Part shown: positions 35,401-47,734 of the stretch, piece by piece
Position numbering within the stretch: position 1 is the first letter of the stretch
Layout of the letters: each line of letters opens with the position of its first letter
From: Caprimulgus europaeus
Lineage: Eukaryota > Chordata > Aves > Caprimulgiformes > Caprimulgidae
Assembly: GCA_907165065.1 (NCBI GenBank)
Contig: OU015528.1
Location: forward strand, 69,049,474-69,113,473
Direction: 5' to 3'
Length of the DNA stretch: 64,000 bases
Notes under the pieces: model-generated
Seen by the model: the letters and a program-made list of their open reading frames with translations, nothing else
What the model was told of the DNA's origin: nothing
Databases searched by the model: none
Position numbers and translations under genes: made by a program

Positions 35401-38400
35401 TAAATGATGTAGAATATGTATCTCCATATACAATGTAGAGCATCAGTATATGACAGATACTTCCAGTTTCATTTCAGAACAGCAAGCTTTTGAGTTACAT
35501 TTTAAAACAAAGCTGCTGAAGGCCAAATTCTCTGCTCCACACCTGGCATCAGCTGCTGCAGGGAGCTGGAGGAGGTGTTCTCTGGTGCGTGGGGTACTTG
35601 GATCGTCATTTCCTCCTGCCTGTTTCTTGCGAATCAGTGTGAGCTGTCTCAGCATCAACTGCCTCTTTCCCTGCCAACTTCATCACATCTGCTTTTCACT
35701 CATTTTCTTCTGTTTAGTGAAGATGAGTTGATCAGTCTGTAAATTAAAGAAGTGTGAGGGGAACTCATTCCATTTCAAACTGAGAACAGAGCAATGGCAA
35801 ATAGAGGTAATTCCTGCAATAGCTTCTGGAGAGGTCACAGTGGGCTACAGTGTACTTTGTATTGTAAATCCTTATCAGTGCAGTTCTGATACTACAAAAG
35901 AGCAAGGCTATGGGGACAAAGGTGTCAGCTAGTCAGTTAAATCTGATGTAAAATACAAAAAGAAAAGGGATATTTGTCTTGGCAAATATCTTATTTGGAA
36001 GGACTGAGAACTTGCAAACAAAATTGAGCACTTCCAAGTGGTTGTGTCCTAAAAACATCTTGTGCTAAAGGAAATCAATTTGTGTGTGACTTCTGTAGGA
36101 CACCAGAAAGAAATGTCTCCTTCAGCTTTCAAAATAGCTGTCATTTATTTCAAGGTTTGTAAACCTTTAAAAAACCAAAACCAACCAAGCAGAAAAAACG
36201 CCAAAACAACAAAAGGAGGGGGGAAGCCAAACCCACAACCAGAACATTGTAATTGTTGATCTTTTCCCATTGAGTTAGAGGCAGCAATTAAAAGGAGATT
36301 TGTAACAACTGTGTTCAATTTGAGTTAATTAGAGATGCCAAACTCTCAGATAATTGTTACATCTGTGGAATAGAAGGGGTTTATTAAGGGGTAGAGTCAC
36401 CATTTGTGGCCCATCTCACTAATAATAGACCAACTCTTAATGAGGCTGGTTCTTGTTCTCCCATCATTTTTAAAGTTACCACGATCTGTTAGCATCATCA
36501 GCTTGACTGAGGAGAGCTGCTCTGCTCTTCTGAGCAGGATGGGGGTTTTGGTAAGGTGTGAACAAGGCTTTTTTCCTTTTTATTCTGGGATAATCATCAG
36601 ATGGGGAAAGACTATGGGTACTTGGTTTTATGCTTGGTGCCATAACATACCAGAGGTGAGTGTGTATCTATATATGCCTTGTCTAAAGTGCTTAAATGCT
36701 GGTTATGTGTTTGCATCAATGTTTGTTAAGTGGTTCATAAAAGTTTACCTTAATTGGAGGTAGGTGTTTAGACACTCCTTCTTCATAAATTTTTAAAGCA
36801 TCCAGTAAAAATTCCACATGAGGTCTAGCTTGCCTGCCATGGGACACACCTGGAATATTGCATCCTGGGAAGCTCAGTGACACTAGTTTCCATTTGACAG
36901 AACTGAGGAACTGCTTAAGAGGACTAAATTGGATGTACAAATTAAGCACAGGGTCCATACCATGTATACACACACGTACCTGTACTTACAAATAGCACGG
37001 CTATGTGCGTGCTCACGTCTGTATTCAGCAGGCCCAAGTGCTGCACTAAAATGAACACCTAACCCTAATCACAAGCATCATCTTAACTTGAAACATCACA
37101 AGGACAGTGAAGAAAGTCAGTTCTTCACAGGCACCTTGTATAAGTGGGCAAAAAGTCTCTGAAACATGGAGCAGGGTCCTTCCATGAAGTATTTTTGAGA
37201 ACTAAGAAGAGCACAGGTACACAGAACTGTTCTGATAGGCACTGAAGGGAAAAGATTTCCAAGTGGTAGTGTCAGCTCCCCAGAAATTATGTGATGCTTG
37301 GATTTGCTCAGTAAAAGTTGATGTGTTACTTCTATTATAATAAAGGGGTTATAAATATTTTGCATTTTTTTAACAGCAGCTAATTATTAGAAAGATTCGT
37401 ATGTTTTGTCTGGTTTTGTCATTCCTTGGTTTCTCCTTGAGCAAGGTAGGACAGCCAGCCACTCTCAAACAAACGTGACTTAAAATTGTTTCTAAAGATC
37501 ATTTGTCACTTGATGTTCTGAATTGAGATCCATTGCCTTAGAACAGAACAGGTTGTTTTCTTAGATAAGCCCTTTCAGCAGTCTCTGACAATATGGGTCC
37601 TCTGTGTGTGTGTGTGTCCATGTCTGTGTGACTGAACAGCAAAAATAAATCCAAACACTACAGGAAGATTTTTTTTCTTTTTAAACAGACAAGTACATTT
37701 GAATGTGCATAATTAAAACTTTATTTGTGAGACACTTTGATCTAGTCCCCTGCTGTTATCTTAGAATGTTTTTCCCAGGCTTTTTTCATTCCCTAGACAT
37801 TCTTTTGTACTTAGGAACTGTAAATGGACCAGTATCTTCAGCATGCACCTAAATAATGCCCTAGACAACTCTTATATTTGAATCTGGTGTTAATCACAGC
37901 TCCTGGAAGAGCACCTGCAGGCCACAGAACATGCTTATGGTTCCAGCTCTTCCCAGAAGGCCCATTCAGTGCATCTGTTACTTGAAAAAGTTCATTTACT
38001 CACATCTGAGTTTGCCAGTAACTCTATAAAGCCAACACTTCACCCCCAGAGATTTAATGTACAAGGGCATTAAAAAAACATCTTCCTTCTTAAAGTACCA
38101 CTTCCCACAAGTACAAAGGCATCACAGAACTCGGGCTGTAGCTTCAGTCTTTTACTGCACTGGTGATTTCTCATGTGGATGGGTAACCACCATGGTCTCT
38201 CCTCTGGATCTTGGACTGCTGGCACAGTTCAGCTTCTACCTTTTTCCCTAGGTAACCATACTGGTTACTGTCTGTCTGACATCTTAGAGAAGTGCTTATT
38301 TTTAGTCTTTCAGACTGGAAGTGTGGTGGATTCTCACTGTCAAAAAGAAAATGCTGAGTCACTTTATTCCTTTTGTGCTCTTATTTGGTGGCTATCAATT

Positions 38401-38619
38401 GTTACTGATTCTTAAAGCAGATTTAGCATGTTATATAAATTACTGTTAAATGGTTGTTTCTTGATTGACAGAAAAATTTAAGTCCTCTTTCCAGGGATTA
38501 CCCAAATCTGATGAATGCTCTGGGGTAGAACATTTGTGGTTCCTTTGAGATCTAACTGCATATGAAGAGCCTGTATCTTATTCCATGTAACAAATAACAA
38601 TAATAATCATTTTAGAACA
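29471..38619. other. Convergent intergenic spacer between RSBN1L and TMEM60
   Basis: About 9.1 kb between the 3' ends of two convergent genes. I see no coding exon, no structured RNA gene and no clear CR1 or LTR. ORFs here are short and overlap on both strands. There is a TG microsatellite at about 37600-37618. Part may belong to long 3'UTRs of either gene. A reversed AATAAA (TTTATT near 37721) could serve a longer TMEM60 transcript. Confidence 0.7.
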
Positions 38620-38637
38620 GTATATATACAACAAATT

Positions 38638-38643
38638 TTTATT
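38638..38643 (-). terminator. TMEM60: TMEM60 polyadenylation signal AATAAA (minus strand)
   Basis: TTTATT on the plus strand, i.e. AATAAA on the minus strand, about 200 bp after the TMEM60 stop codon. It gives a short 3'UTR, and cleavage would fall near 38620. Confidence 0.6.
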
Positions 38644-38842
38644 TACAAGAGCATATGTGACAGTTTTAAAATAATTAAAAAAAAAAAGCAACAAGTCTCA
38701 TTTCAGTCTTCAGCCTGGTTTAGATATAGTCTTCAGCTTGACTGATCTCTTATTTGGCATTCTAATTTGGAGATCAAGTTTGTGGCAAAACTATAATAAT
38801 CCAGTAATTTGGTACTCAGCGCTGAAAACCCCATCGTATAGC

Positions 38843-39247
38843 TTAGTCTCTTCGTACATAGAAGATATTATATCCAAGTTCAACCATACCCCCAATGAGC
38901 AAGGCCCACAAAGGGATAAACACGTAGGCCAGTTTCATCACAGTAAATCCTTGCAGTTTAGCACAGAGGGCAAGGCAGAAGGCCAACTTCAGCAGCATTG
39001 CAATGAGATACCAGGCTTTTTTCTTGATGTTTTGGGAACCATTGCGAGGGTCGAAGCCAGACTTGCAACGTCCAGCCATTTTGACAATTAACATAACTAG
39101 GAGAATAGTATCAAATATCCAGACTGGAATGAAAATGAGGAACCAGTTCCACGGTGCTTTCTCATCCAGCTTTAGCACCAGCATGATTAGGAAGAGTAAC
39201 GTAAAAAGCCATGTCAGTAGTACTCTTTGTGCCAGGGACATTCTCAT
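38843..39247 (-). CDS. TMEM60: TMEM60, four-pass transmembrane protein
   Basis: A complete single-exon frame of 134 residues, start ATG at 39247-39245 and stop TAA at 38845-38843. The N-terminus MRMSLAQRVLLTWLFTLLFL and blocks such as KLDEKAPWNWFLIFIPVWIF and NIKKKAWYLIAMLLKLAFCL match vertebrate TMEM60 almost residue for residue; the human protein is about 133 aa by memory. Four hydrophobic segments lie at about residues 9-27, 34-57, 78-98 and 106-128. A short basic, polar loop (residues 58-77, GRCKSGFDPRNG) sits between the second and third. There is no cleavable signal peptide. It is a predicted multipass membrane protein of unknown function. Position between RSBN1L and PHTF2 supports orthology. 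The first ATG context is weak; a second ATG two codons on (39241-39239) has A at -3. Confidence 0.97.
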   Translation of the reverse strand: MRMSLAQRVLLTWLFTLLFLIMLVLKLDEKAPWNWFLIFIPVWIFDTILLVMLIVKMAGRCKSGFDPRNGSQNIKKKAWYLIAMLLKLAFCLALCAKLQGFTVMKLAYVFIPLWALLIGGMVELGYNIFYVRRD

Positions 39248-39289
39248 TTAAACAGCTTTGAGAGGAAGTCTTTCACTGTCAGCAACAAC
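39248..39289 (-). other. TMEM60: TMEM60 exon 2 5'UTR and splice acceptor
   Basis: Read on the minus strand, 'cttctgttttgttag' ends at 39290 and forms a strong acceptor. The exon then has 42 bp of leader before the ATG. This fits the mammalian layout of one noncoding first exon and a coding second exon. Confidence 0.75.
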
Positions 39290-42200
39290 CTAACAAAACA
39301 GAAGAGGAGGCATCAAAAGGTGTCACTGGTGAACCATGAGGCATATTCTTTAAAGGAGACTCGTTTCTTGTTCTTGCTTTCCCAGCCCTTCTACCCTCAC
39401 TGACATACCAGGCATTTCCTTTCTAACTGCCATTCTCAGTGAAGCACTCTGTTTTGGTCCTGTCCACTGTTCAATTTAAGTACTTTAAGTCAGCTGCATA
39501 AACTGCCTTAATCTACATTTTTTTCTGTGAGGCAAATTCTGCTCTGTTCCTAAACTAGCTGCCAGACTCAGTTAGGGATTTTTGTATGCTAAGAATATAA
39601 GTAGACCCATTTTCTGCCGGTACTGAGGCACCCATAGTTAACACTTGAAAAGAATCCTAACAGTTCCCTCTCTGCAACAAAATAACAATAGTAAAATGTA
39701 AACCAACCAACAAGCACGGGTAACAAACCATCTGAAAGATGCTGTAGTCTGCTGAGCTGCTGAAACAGCCAGGAAGCGCTGCTACCACTTTCTGTCGAGC
39801 AGCCAGCTTAAACTACTGAACGCTGCCGATGATGTTTGCTTTGCAGCAGGTGTCTGAAGTACGCAGACAGGGGCTGATACTGAGGGTTACTGGCTTGGTG
39901 GTATATTTAAATTTCTATGTAGTCATGACAAAAGAAAAACAAGGAAAAGTGTATCTGCCACTACAGTCATAAAAGTTTTTATATTCCTAACTGCAAGGCT
40001 TTTACCACTGCATCTGCCAGCAGCTTTTCACTGCAAGTGTAAAAATCAGCAGCGAGGAGAACTATGATCTTCCTTAGATTTCATGCTACAAAGATGGGTA
40101 ATAAATAATACCAGTGAAATGGTGGTGAAATAGGCTTCTTAATTATTTAAAAAATTTGAGATTTTTAGAAATTGGATAATTCCCTTGAGAACAGTGATAT
40201 TCTTTCACTTGAAATAAGAAACTGAGCTTTAATTTGTTCCAGATTACAAAAATATTTAGATTACAAAGTAAGATGCTTCCCCTCTGTCTCCTCAGTGCCC
40301 CTGGCCACAAGCTGCTGCTTCCTCTGTTATTACTGATGCTCACAGGCTCACCCCATTAAGCCTATTAAACTCGCTGAACAAGCAGAAATCTGTTGGCACT
40401 TTTTTTCTTTTTAACTGGCCAGATTAGCAAGTGGAACCAACTCTGTGCTCAGATAAGCACTGATACAGGGAGGGAAGTAAAAGCTGCTGACTTAGCTGGT
40501 TAGGAGATGACCTGCTACATGAGAGCCAGGGGATAACAATGTTGTACACCACTAACACTATCCTACAATTTACATCTGTGTCTTCCAATACACAGTTAAA
40601 CAGACCAACTTTTATTCAGTCTGGGTGTGAAGTTTCAATGGATTTTATTTAGTGGATAGTAGTGGGATTTCTCTTAAGGAAAAGATCCAGTTTAGCCTAA
40701 AATAACCTAAACAGGAGTCACTGTCAGTGCATCCCCTTCCCTGTGTTAGGGCTGACACTTGGGTGATCCAGAGCAGGCCGGTTCCTTCAGCTGAACTAGC
40801 AAAAAAATAAAGTTTAAAGTAGGCATTTTGTAGTTTGCTTTTTGCTGGCTCAGATCACCAGAGGGTCTGGTGAAAGCCAGTTCCTGGCAGGGTGGAACTG
40901 AGACCCTCTCCTTAGGGAAGGGGTGAAGCTTAGCAGTGACACTAATGTAAGAGCTCATTGCTAAGCAGACAGGAAAAGCTGGAGGCGGGTGGGATAGCAT
41001 TGCTCGCTCTGGTTACAGGAACAAGCAGGAGTCTGCAGCTACAGCGAAGAGGGCAGTGATCAGAAACAAAGTTTCAGCACTGCTTTCTTGAGGACATTTT
41101 TTGAAAACTAGTTCTAGAAATCAATGCTACAGATACTACATGAAGGAGAATCTCTTATTAACAGACGGGAGAAAGTGGAAACCAAAGAAACAGACTGGAA
41201 ACTTGGGCCTGAAAGGAGAAAAGGAATTAAACACTGTTAGAAGTATCAGGTTATCAGATACTCAAAGAAGGTGCTATCAACTGTCTCTGCAGAAAACAGA
41301 AACTACTGAAGATGTATTAGATGGGGCTACTCATTTTGAAGGCTGCTCACTTGGATGAAAATATTTTCAGTTTTCTTAAGTGTTCAGAACCATAAAATTG
41401 TATGTAACAATTTTAAAAAGCACAGGCAGCAAACTCAGCATGGGGCTTTATATTGCTTTTCTTTGACCTAATTAAGAGATGTGACTGCAAGACTGGGCAG
41501 GACTGCAAGGTTCCATTCAATTTTAGAGGCTTTTATTGATGAAAACTCAAGAAAATCCAAGTGTACTTTTGAGATCTTATAGGCCTATAGTCCAAGTAAA
41601 GGAAGCTACCAAATTTTAAAGACTGGCAGCTAGGGATACAGCTAACTTAACAATGAAGTTTTTGATTACATGGAGCACTAGGAAAGAAAGGAGATTATTG
41701 GCAGATTCTTAGCTAGAGGTCAGCTATCACAACAAGATGGTTAACACTGGAAAAAGGATGCAGGTATGGTATTAGTCTGAACTAGCTCTTTCTCTTTTCA
41801 GTGAAAACACTGCAGAAATGTCAAAGACAGTGTAAAAATAAAAAACCCTCTCAACTCCTTATAGGACTCATATAATTACTAGGAAATGAAAATTTTCAGT
41901 AATGAGAAACACTACTAAGTAGCATTACAGACCTTGGTGGGGTGATCTACCTAATTAGAATATTATGATAGCTAATTATATGCTGCTTAGAAGGAAAAAA
42001 AAATAAAGAGGAGGGAAACTTACACATAACATTCAACTCTATCACAGATGTATACATTTAAATTTAAACCTTGAACGTTGCCTTTTAAAGTTTAGAAAGT
42101 GATATTATACTGAAACCAAATTAAACAGAACCGTTGCTTGATTAAATTACATTTTAACACCGATTCAGTAGGTATCAGTAATTTAACACCTAGAAAGAAA

Positions 42201-42775
42201 CATTTCAACAGCCCTGTTTTAAAACCACATTAAAACCAGCCTGGTCAGCACCTAACTACTGGTGCCTTCTTAGTTCAGGTAGTCTATGTGGATTTAGAAA
42301 TGTAAATAAAGTGAAATTCCAACATCCCCTAAACTCGAGTGTTTGTTTTACTGTTTTGCAGCGAAACTGAGACTCCCGAGGGCTGAATTTAGCTGAAAAA
42401 AACCCCTCAAACAAACAAAAAAAAACAAACCATAAGCTATTCAGAAGAACAGAACGAGGAGACCGGCAAACCAGCCGGGGTGCCGAGCGAAGCACAGCTT
42501 GCGGCAGAGCCTCCGCCGACCCTGCTGAGTGCTGTTCCCAGCATAGGCCGATCCCGTCTGGGCGGGCACGGCGCTGTCCTCCGCCCGCCGCACCCCGGGG
42601 ATGTCCGGGACCGCCTCCCGCTCACTGTCCCGGCCGGCGGCAGCACTCGGGGAGCCCGGACCGACCCCGCGGGCGGGGGAGGCCGCCCGTCTCTCCTGCC
42701 CCTCCTCGCCCCCGTTCGCTGAGGGGAAGTGCGGACTGCCCGGCCCCCTCGGCAGCCCTGCTCCAGCCTTTCTTA
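39290..42775 (-). other. TMEM60: TMEM60 intron 1
   Basis: About 3.5 kb between the acceptor at 39290 and the nearest good minus-strand donor at 42776. It is AT-rich away from the island. No repeat or gene is recognised; an 85-residue plus-strand frame at 41101-41358 looks incidental. Confidence 0.65.
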
Positions 42776-43020
42776 CCGGCCCGCCGCCTTCCTCAGTCCC
42801 TCCCTCAGCCGAGCCGGCCTCCCCCGCGGCCACCCCGACAGACCCGCTTCCCCGGCCGCGGCGGAGGCCCTGCCCGCCTGAGCCAGGACAGGCCCGGCGA
42901 TGGAACCAGAGGTGGAAGCGCCGTCCCTCTCTCCCTCCTCCCCCGCCCCGCCACCTACCGCACGGGCCCGGGCCGCCCTGCGCTGCTGCCGCCTCCCCGC
43001 ACGGGGTCTGGGCACATGCC
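42776..43020 (-). other. TMEM60: TMEM60 noncoding exon 1 (approximate, two candidate donors)
   Basis: Two minus-strand donor-like sites lie in the CpG island: GCCG|GTAAGA with GT at 42776-42775, and GCG|GTAGGT with GT at 42958-42957. Either could end TMEM60 exon 1. The start site would lie upstream (higher coordinates) near 43.0-43.1 kb. The sequence does not decide between them. Confidence 0.5.
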
Positions 43021-43099
43021 CCTCCCGCCCGGCTCCGCGGGGCCAGACGCGCAGGTGAGGGGGCAGCCGGGCTCTGCCCGCCCGCTCCGCACAGGAAAC

Positions 43100-43480
43100 C
43101 GACCGCCTTCCTCGGCCCCGCCCCGCGCCTGGCTATTGGGCAGCGGGGACGCACGTCCTACCGGGTCTCTCCTGTCATTGGGTAGCGGCGACGTCGCTCA
43201 AGCTTATCCCCGCCTCTCCCTTAGCTACTCGGTTGTGGCGACGCCCATCAAGGTCAGCCCGCCCCTCACGGCCGGCGGAGGCGCAGCCCGGAGCCCACCC
43301 CCAGCCGTTCTCTTTGCCGCCAATTCGTGCACGAGCCTGTCCGTCACGCCGGCCCCGCCTCTGACCGGGGGAGGTGTCCCTCACGCACCGCTCCGCCCAC
43401 GCGGGCGGGGGGGCTGCTGTTGGCTGCCGACCTGAGCCCGGTTCCGCCCCGCCCCGCCCCCGGCTCGGCGGCGCGCGCCT
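43100..43480. promoter_or_regulatory. Bidirectional core promoter of TMEM60 (-) and PHTF2 (+)
   Basis: Lies between the divergent first exons. ATTGGG (inverted CCAAT) occurs at 43135-43140 and 43177-43182, and CCAAT at 43320-43324, typical NF-Y sites. The two ATTGGG boxes are each followed by a GC-rich GGGNAGCGGNGACG-like segment, and a third related copy (GGTTGTGGCGACG) starts near 43231. GC boxes cluster at 43445-43464, just before the PHTF2 first exon. No TATA box is seen, as usual for housekeeping bidirectional promoters. Confidence 0.7.
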
Positions 43481-43499
43481 TCGCGGGTGGCGCGCTGTT

Positions 43500-43666
43500 G
43501 CTGTTGCTCCCGCCGCCGCTCGGGCGCGCGCCTCCTCATCCTCCTCCCCCCAGCTGTTGCCTCGCGCGCGCCCGCCGCCTCCTCGCCGTCTCGCGCTCCC
43601 CTCGCTGCTGTTGTCTGCGGCGCGCGCTGGCCCGCTCCGCCGCCTGCCCGCGGCACCGGGCGACCG
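43500..43666 (+). other. PHTF2: PHTF2 noncoding exon 1 (start approximate)
   Basis: Ends at a strong donor, CGACCG|GTAAGG, with GT at 43667-43668. The 5' end is not defined by sequence. The exon has no start codon continuous with the PHTF2 frame, so it is untranslated leader. Confidence 0.65.
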
Positions 43667-46600
43667 GTAAGGACGGGACCCCCGCGGGCGGCTGGGGAGG
43701 AGGGGCTGGCGCGGAGGCATCCCCGCCCCGGCGGGAGGGGGACAAGCGGGGCGCCAAGTTCCCCGCGCGGCTGGGGAAGGGGCCGAGCGGGCTCGGCGGG
43801 GGCGGGGGGAAGCGGCCGGAGCGGCTTCGGCTTCGGAGCCGCGGCCAGGGCGAGGCGGAGGTGGCCGCTCGGTGAGGGGTGAGAGGGAGGGGGAGCGGCG
43901 GCGGGGCGGTACGCGCATCCCTGGCGGGGCCCGGCGGAGCCGTCTGCCGCGGCTCTCCTCTACCCTGGCCGCGCGGCGAGAGCGGGTCCGCTCCCGGCCC
44001 GCCGCAGCGCCGGGGCCCTCCCGCCCCCCCTGGGGGGAGCCTGGCCTGGGGAAGGGCGGGAGGCTCGCGGCCTCTGCGGCGCCGAGGTCCCCTCAGGCGG
44101 GAGCTCGCGCGGGTTCCGCCCGCGGCGCCCCCGGGGCCCGTCCCGCCGGGGCTCTGGGGTCCGAGAGCGGCGGCTGAGGGTCCCTTCCCGCCGCGCCCTG
44201 TGCCCGCATCAGGTGCGGGGCTGCTCCCGCCGCTGGCGGGCGACCGCGGCGTCCTGCTGAGCCTTGGGCAGCCGGGCTTGCTGGCCGCCGGGTGCCCAGT
44301 TGGCTGTGTGTGGCAGCCGCTCTGGTGGGCGTTCAGGGCGGCAGCTGCTGACCCTTTCCGTGCGGCTCATTCCGACTTTGCTGGAAGGCACCTTTTCCTT
44401 GGTAAGGTGCTTTAATGCGTCTTGAGCCGCTTTAATGCCTGTGTCAGGTGATGGGACTTTTTCTTCTCCTTTAAAGGTCCTAAATTTCAGCATCTTCACC
44501 TTCGTCTCTGACCTCGTCTCCTTTTGTCTTGTGTTTTACACACCTTCCTCTTCTTCGGTGCTGTCTTCCTATTCCTTGCCCCTTTTCTCCCCTTTCCACC
44601 CGAACCCAATCCCAATGACAACCTGTCTACGTCTTATGTGTTGTCCTTGGTTTTCAGTTTGGGAAACTACATGTTAAGCTGCTTCCTGTGAGTTAAAATT
44701 TCTTTTGTGGTATTAATTTTCCTGCTAAGTGCTTTATTTGTTGTCTTTTCTATCAGAAACAAAGGACAGAGCAATGGGGAAAAATGATTATGTGCTAGTA
44801 GAACTATCCAGGTGTTAACTTCTTTTACTTTTGTTTTTCATACATGCTCCCTGGGTGCATGTGCCTCGGGTGTCTCAGATTCAGTGGCAGTTCTAGTCCA
44901 TATTCTCAAGCTCTGTGCTTGGTATTTTATCTTTTACTGCTTTTACATGTTACTGGTCACTTGGAAAGTTAATGCTGCTGACTGTTGCATTTTGTTCCAA
45001 ATTTGCCACTGTCTTAACCATCTGTCATATAATTAACTGGAAAAAAGTAATTAATTGGAAAACTTGACTTGTTGAAAGTACTTTAATTAATGTTCTGAAA
45101 TTCTTTGTGATGAAACATTCCCACAGAAAATACAGCTGGTTTTACAGTTTTGTCACACGAGTTCTCTAATAGGAATGAGACTAAATACAGTGTGTCATCA
45201 GTAATTTACCCGCTTATATCTTCCTGTTGATGCTGTTAAACAGATGGTGTTATCTGTTTTATCACAGGGAGAAGTGCATCACTTGAAATAACCTGTTAAT
45301 CCTAGTAAGTGAGTCCTAATATCTTTAACTCCACTTAGAGAGTGGTCACTAAGTGGCAGAAGGGTATATTTCTGTTATATACATCAGTGATTGGCATGAG
45401 ACATTTTTGTTTTTCTGGGTGTAGAGGCTAAAAGTGTTCTGTGACTACACCTCTGGGGTATAAATAGCTGTATGTATTTGGCTCTCTCTGTAGCTCTGTA
45501 GGTTTTGATGGTCTTCTTTGATTTACCTCTTTATTTGTGATTGCCTGGAAAGGATGCTCCTTTTCTCAGAAGTCTTATTTTTGTTCCAGTAAGGTGTTTA
45601 TGAACTGATGTATGTACTCACATCGTACTTTTAACAGTTGTGACTTCTTTTTTTCCCCAGAGCTCTCCTTGACAATATTTGCAATTTTCATTTCTGAAGG
45701 TGAAGGTTGAGAGCAGTACTTGGAATTGGTGTGTTTAAGATCCTGATCCCCGTTTGAAGTGGAATGTTTGTGCAGTTGAGTTTTCTGTTGCTATGTTTTG
45801 CTGCCAGTGTATGTTTTTATTCTGGATATAAATATTATAAAGGATAAAACATGAGCCTGAATCATCTGAAAAAGAATTTGGAAACCTATTTAGTTTAATT
45901 CAATGTTTGTACTGGAATTTTTTCCTCTTGTATTGCGTGGAATGTGGCATACAAATAAATTGTCAGTAATTGTTGGCAACTCCATGGAGCATTTCAAGTA
46001 TTCCGATAGTACTGGATTTCTCCCAGAGTTAGCTCAGCCTGTCTGAAAAAGTTGGCCCCAGCTGTATCCAGAGCTGCCTAATATAGGTGTGAATTCTAGG
46101 AGAACTCAAAATCCTGTCGGCTTTGAGACAGGAAATAGAGTATTGATGTTGTATTAGGAGGGAGTATAGATGCGTTAAAAAGTCTTCCAGTCAACTTTGT
46201 GCGAGGCGGTTAACCAGGCGGCCAAGAGCAGAGCGGCTCTGGGAGCTGAACAGTGCTGTTCCTGTCACAGCTGGCAGGGGTCACTGGAAAGCAGTGGACA
46301 GTAGTTCTTTCCCAGTTCTCCAAAGTCACATATTGTGTCTTTCCAGGCTTTTTCTAAATATCGTATCTTCTCCTTGTTTATAGTAGAAATTTTGTTAAAG
46401 AAATAAAAATCTTCATTTGTTTCCTTTTCTCAGGACCTCTGTGAGCAAGAGTGATGACAGTTATAGGTGTGGTTGCTTTTTTTTTTTCATCTGTGAGGAA
46501 GTTGTTTTCACAATAAACATCATGCTTTACAGATTCATCACTGAACAGTTTATGTGAATTTTTAGCTAGGCTTACTAAGGACACAAAGCTTGTACAATTA

Positions 46601-47379
46601 TTTTCTTTGTCTATCTTCTCCTGTTTGAGTAGCTTCTTTAGTCAGTCAATGATGAAACCAAGTTTAGTGGCAACTGGAAGATATTAAGTACCTACACTGT
46701 GATAATTTTTTATAAAACTTTTGACAGGTAGTGACCCAAATTAATATTCCCACCCAAAGAAAGGCAGTTATAATCGAGTCCCTTCTTTCTTCAGAAAGAG
46801 GAACTGCTGTCCAGTCTGCGTGCTAAGCTTTGAGCCGTTGTGGTGCGTATTGCTACTGGCACAGCTAAATAGTTAGGGCAGTTGGTAATATGGGTGGGAG
46901 CCAGGAAAAAAGTGTTGGGTGAGGTGGAGAAGGACAATAGTGAGCCACGGGACACTGGTGAAAACAGACACTTAATTGCTTCTGCCCACAGAACAAGGTG
47001 GGCCTGTTTTTTCTGGTGTGTTGTTTTTTATGACAGAAACAAAACAAAAATCGTTTAGGATACCTCTGTCAGAGGTACTGCTCCTTCTGACTGTTCAAGG
47101 GTGGTTGACCACTACTTACTTTAAGGTACGTAGTTGTGTGAAAAATAAAAGACTGAAAGCTTTAAATACCATGTTTTCCCCTTGAGTTTACTGTGCTGTT
47201 ATTCATAAAGGTCCTTGCTGGGTACAGAGGAAATGGTTAACTACTTGAATAAATTGTATTCAAATTTGTAAGGAGAATGCAAAGAGCTTAATAAATTGCC
47301 TATAGGGAGGAAAAAGAGTTAATGGTAATTAGGGCTATAATGTATTACTGTGTAATGTTTGGGTATGCTCTGCATGTAA

Positions 47380-47455
47380 TCATAGAATAATGTAGGTTGA
47401 AATGGGTTGCTGGAAGTCATCTGTCTGGTCCAACCCCATCTCAAAGCAGGGGCAT
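47380..47455 (-). mobile_element. CR1 LINE 3' fragment (reverse orientation)
   Basis: 'aatcatagaataatgtaggt' with 'tctggtccaaccccatctca' is the reversed CR1 3' end. Short remnant, about 75 bp. Confidence 0.8.
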
Positions 47456-47734
47456 CTTTAAAGTTAGTGCAAATGTGTACATATATAGAGATACCCATTA
47501 TGTTGTCAAGAAGTTTGGAAATGTAGCTTGTTTGTGTGTTTGGTTTTTTTTCAGTTGAGGGGAGGATATTGGAGAGTTCATGGAGTTATCTCTTGTTTCG
47601 TAATTTAAATGTCTAAAGGTGATTTTTTTCCAAAAGTACTTCTATGGGAAATGCTCTTTAAGTGACCCATGTAGTGTTCAGCATTTAATTCTTTGTTCAT
47701 TTGAGGTGGTTTTGGTAGACATACTCCAGAGAGA

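Larger units (their letters stand above)
42430..44340. promoter_or_regulatory. CpG island spanning the TMEM60/PHTF2 promoter
   Basis: About 1.9 kb that is very GC-rich and dense in CpG, in an otherwise AT-rich window. It has many GGGCGG/CCGCCC boxes and GC-skewed runs. Long overlapping open frames on both strands reflect lack of stop codons in GC-rich DNA, not genes. It is the only such island in the window and is probably unmethylated in most tissues. Confidence 0.92.

Noticed and set aside
37598..37622. TG microsatellite
   Set aside because: Ordinary short simple repeat; no evidence of function.
41101..41358. 85-residue plus-strand ORF in TMEM60 intron 1
   Set aside because: No splice context, no recognisable domain, and polar A-rich composition expected by chance.
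42441..44415. Several long ORFs (up to about 247 residues) on both strands in the CpG island
   Set aside because: They overlap on opposite strands, have extreme Pro/Arg/Ala/Gly composition, and arise because stop codons are rare in GC-rich DNA. None matches a family.
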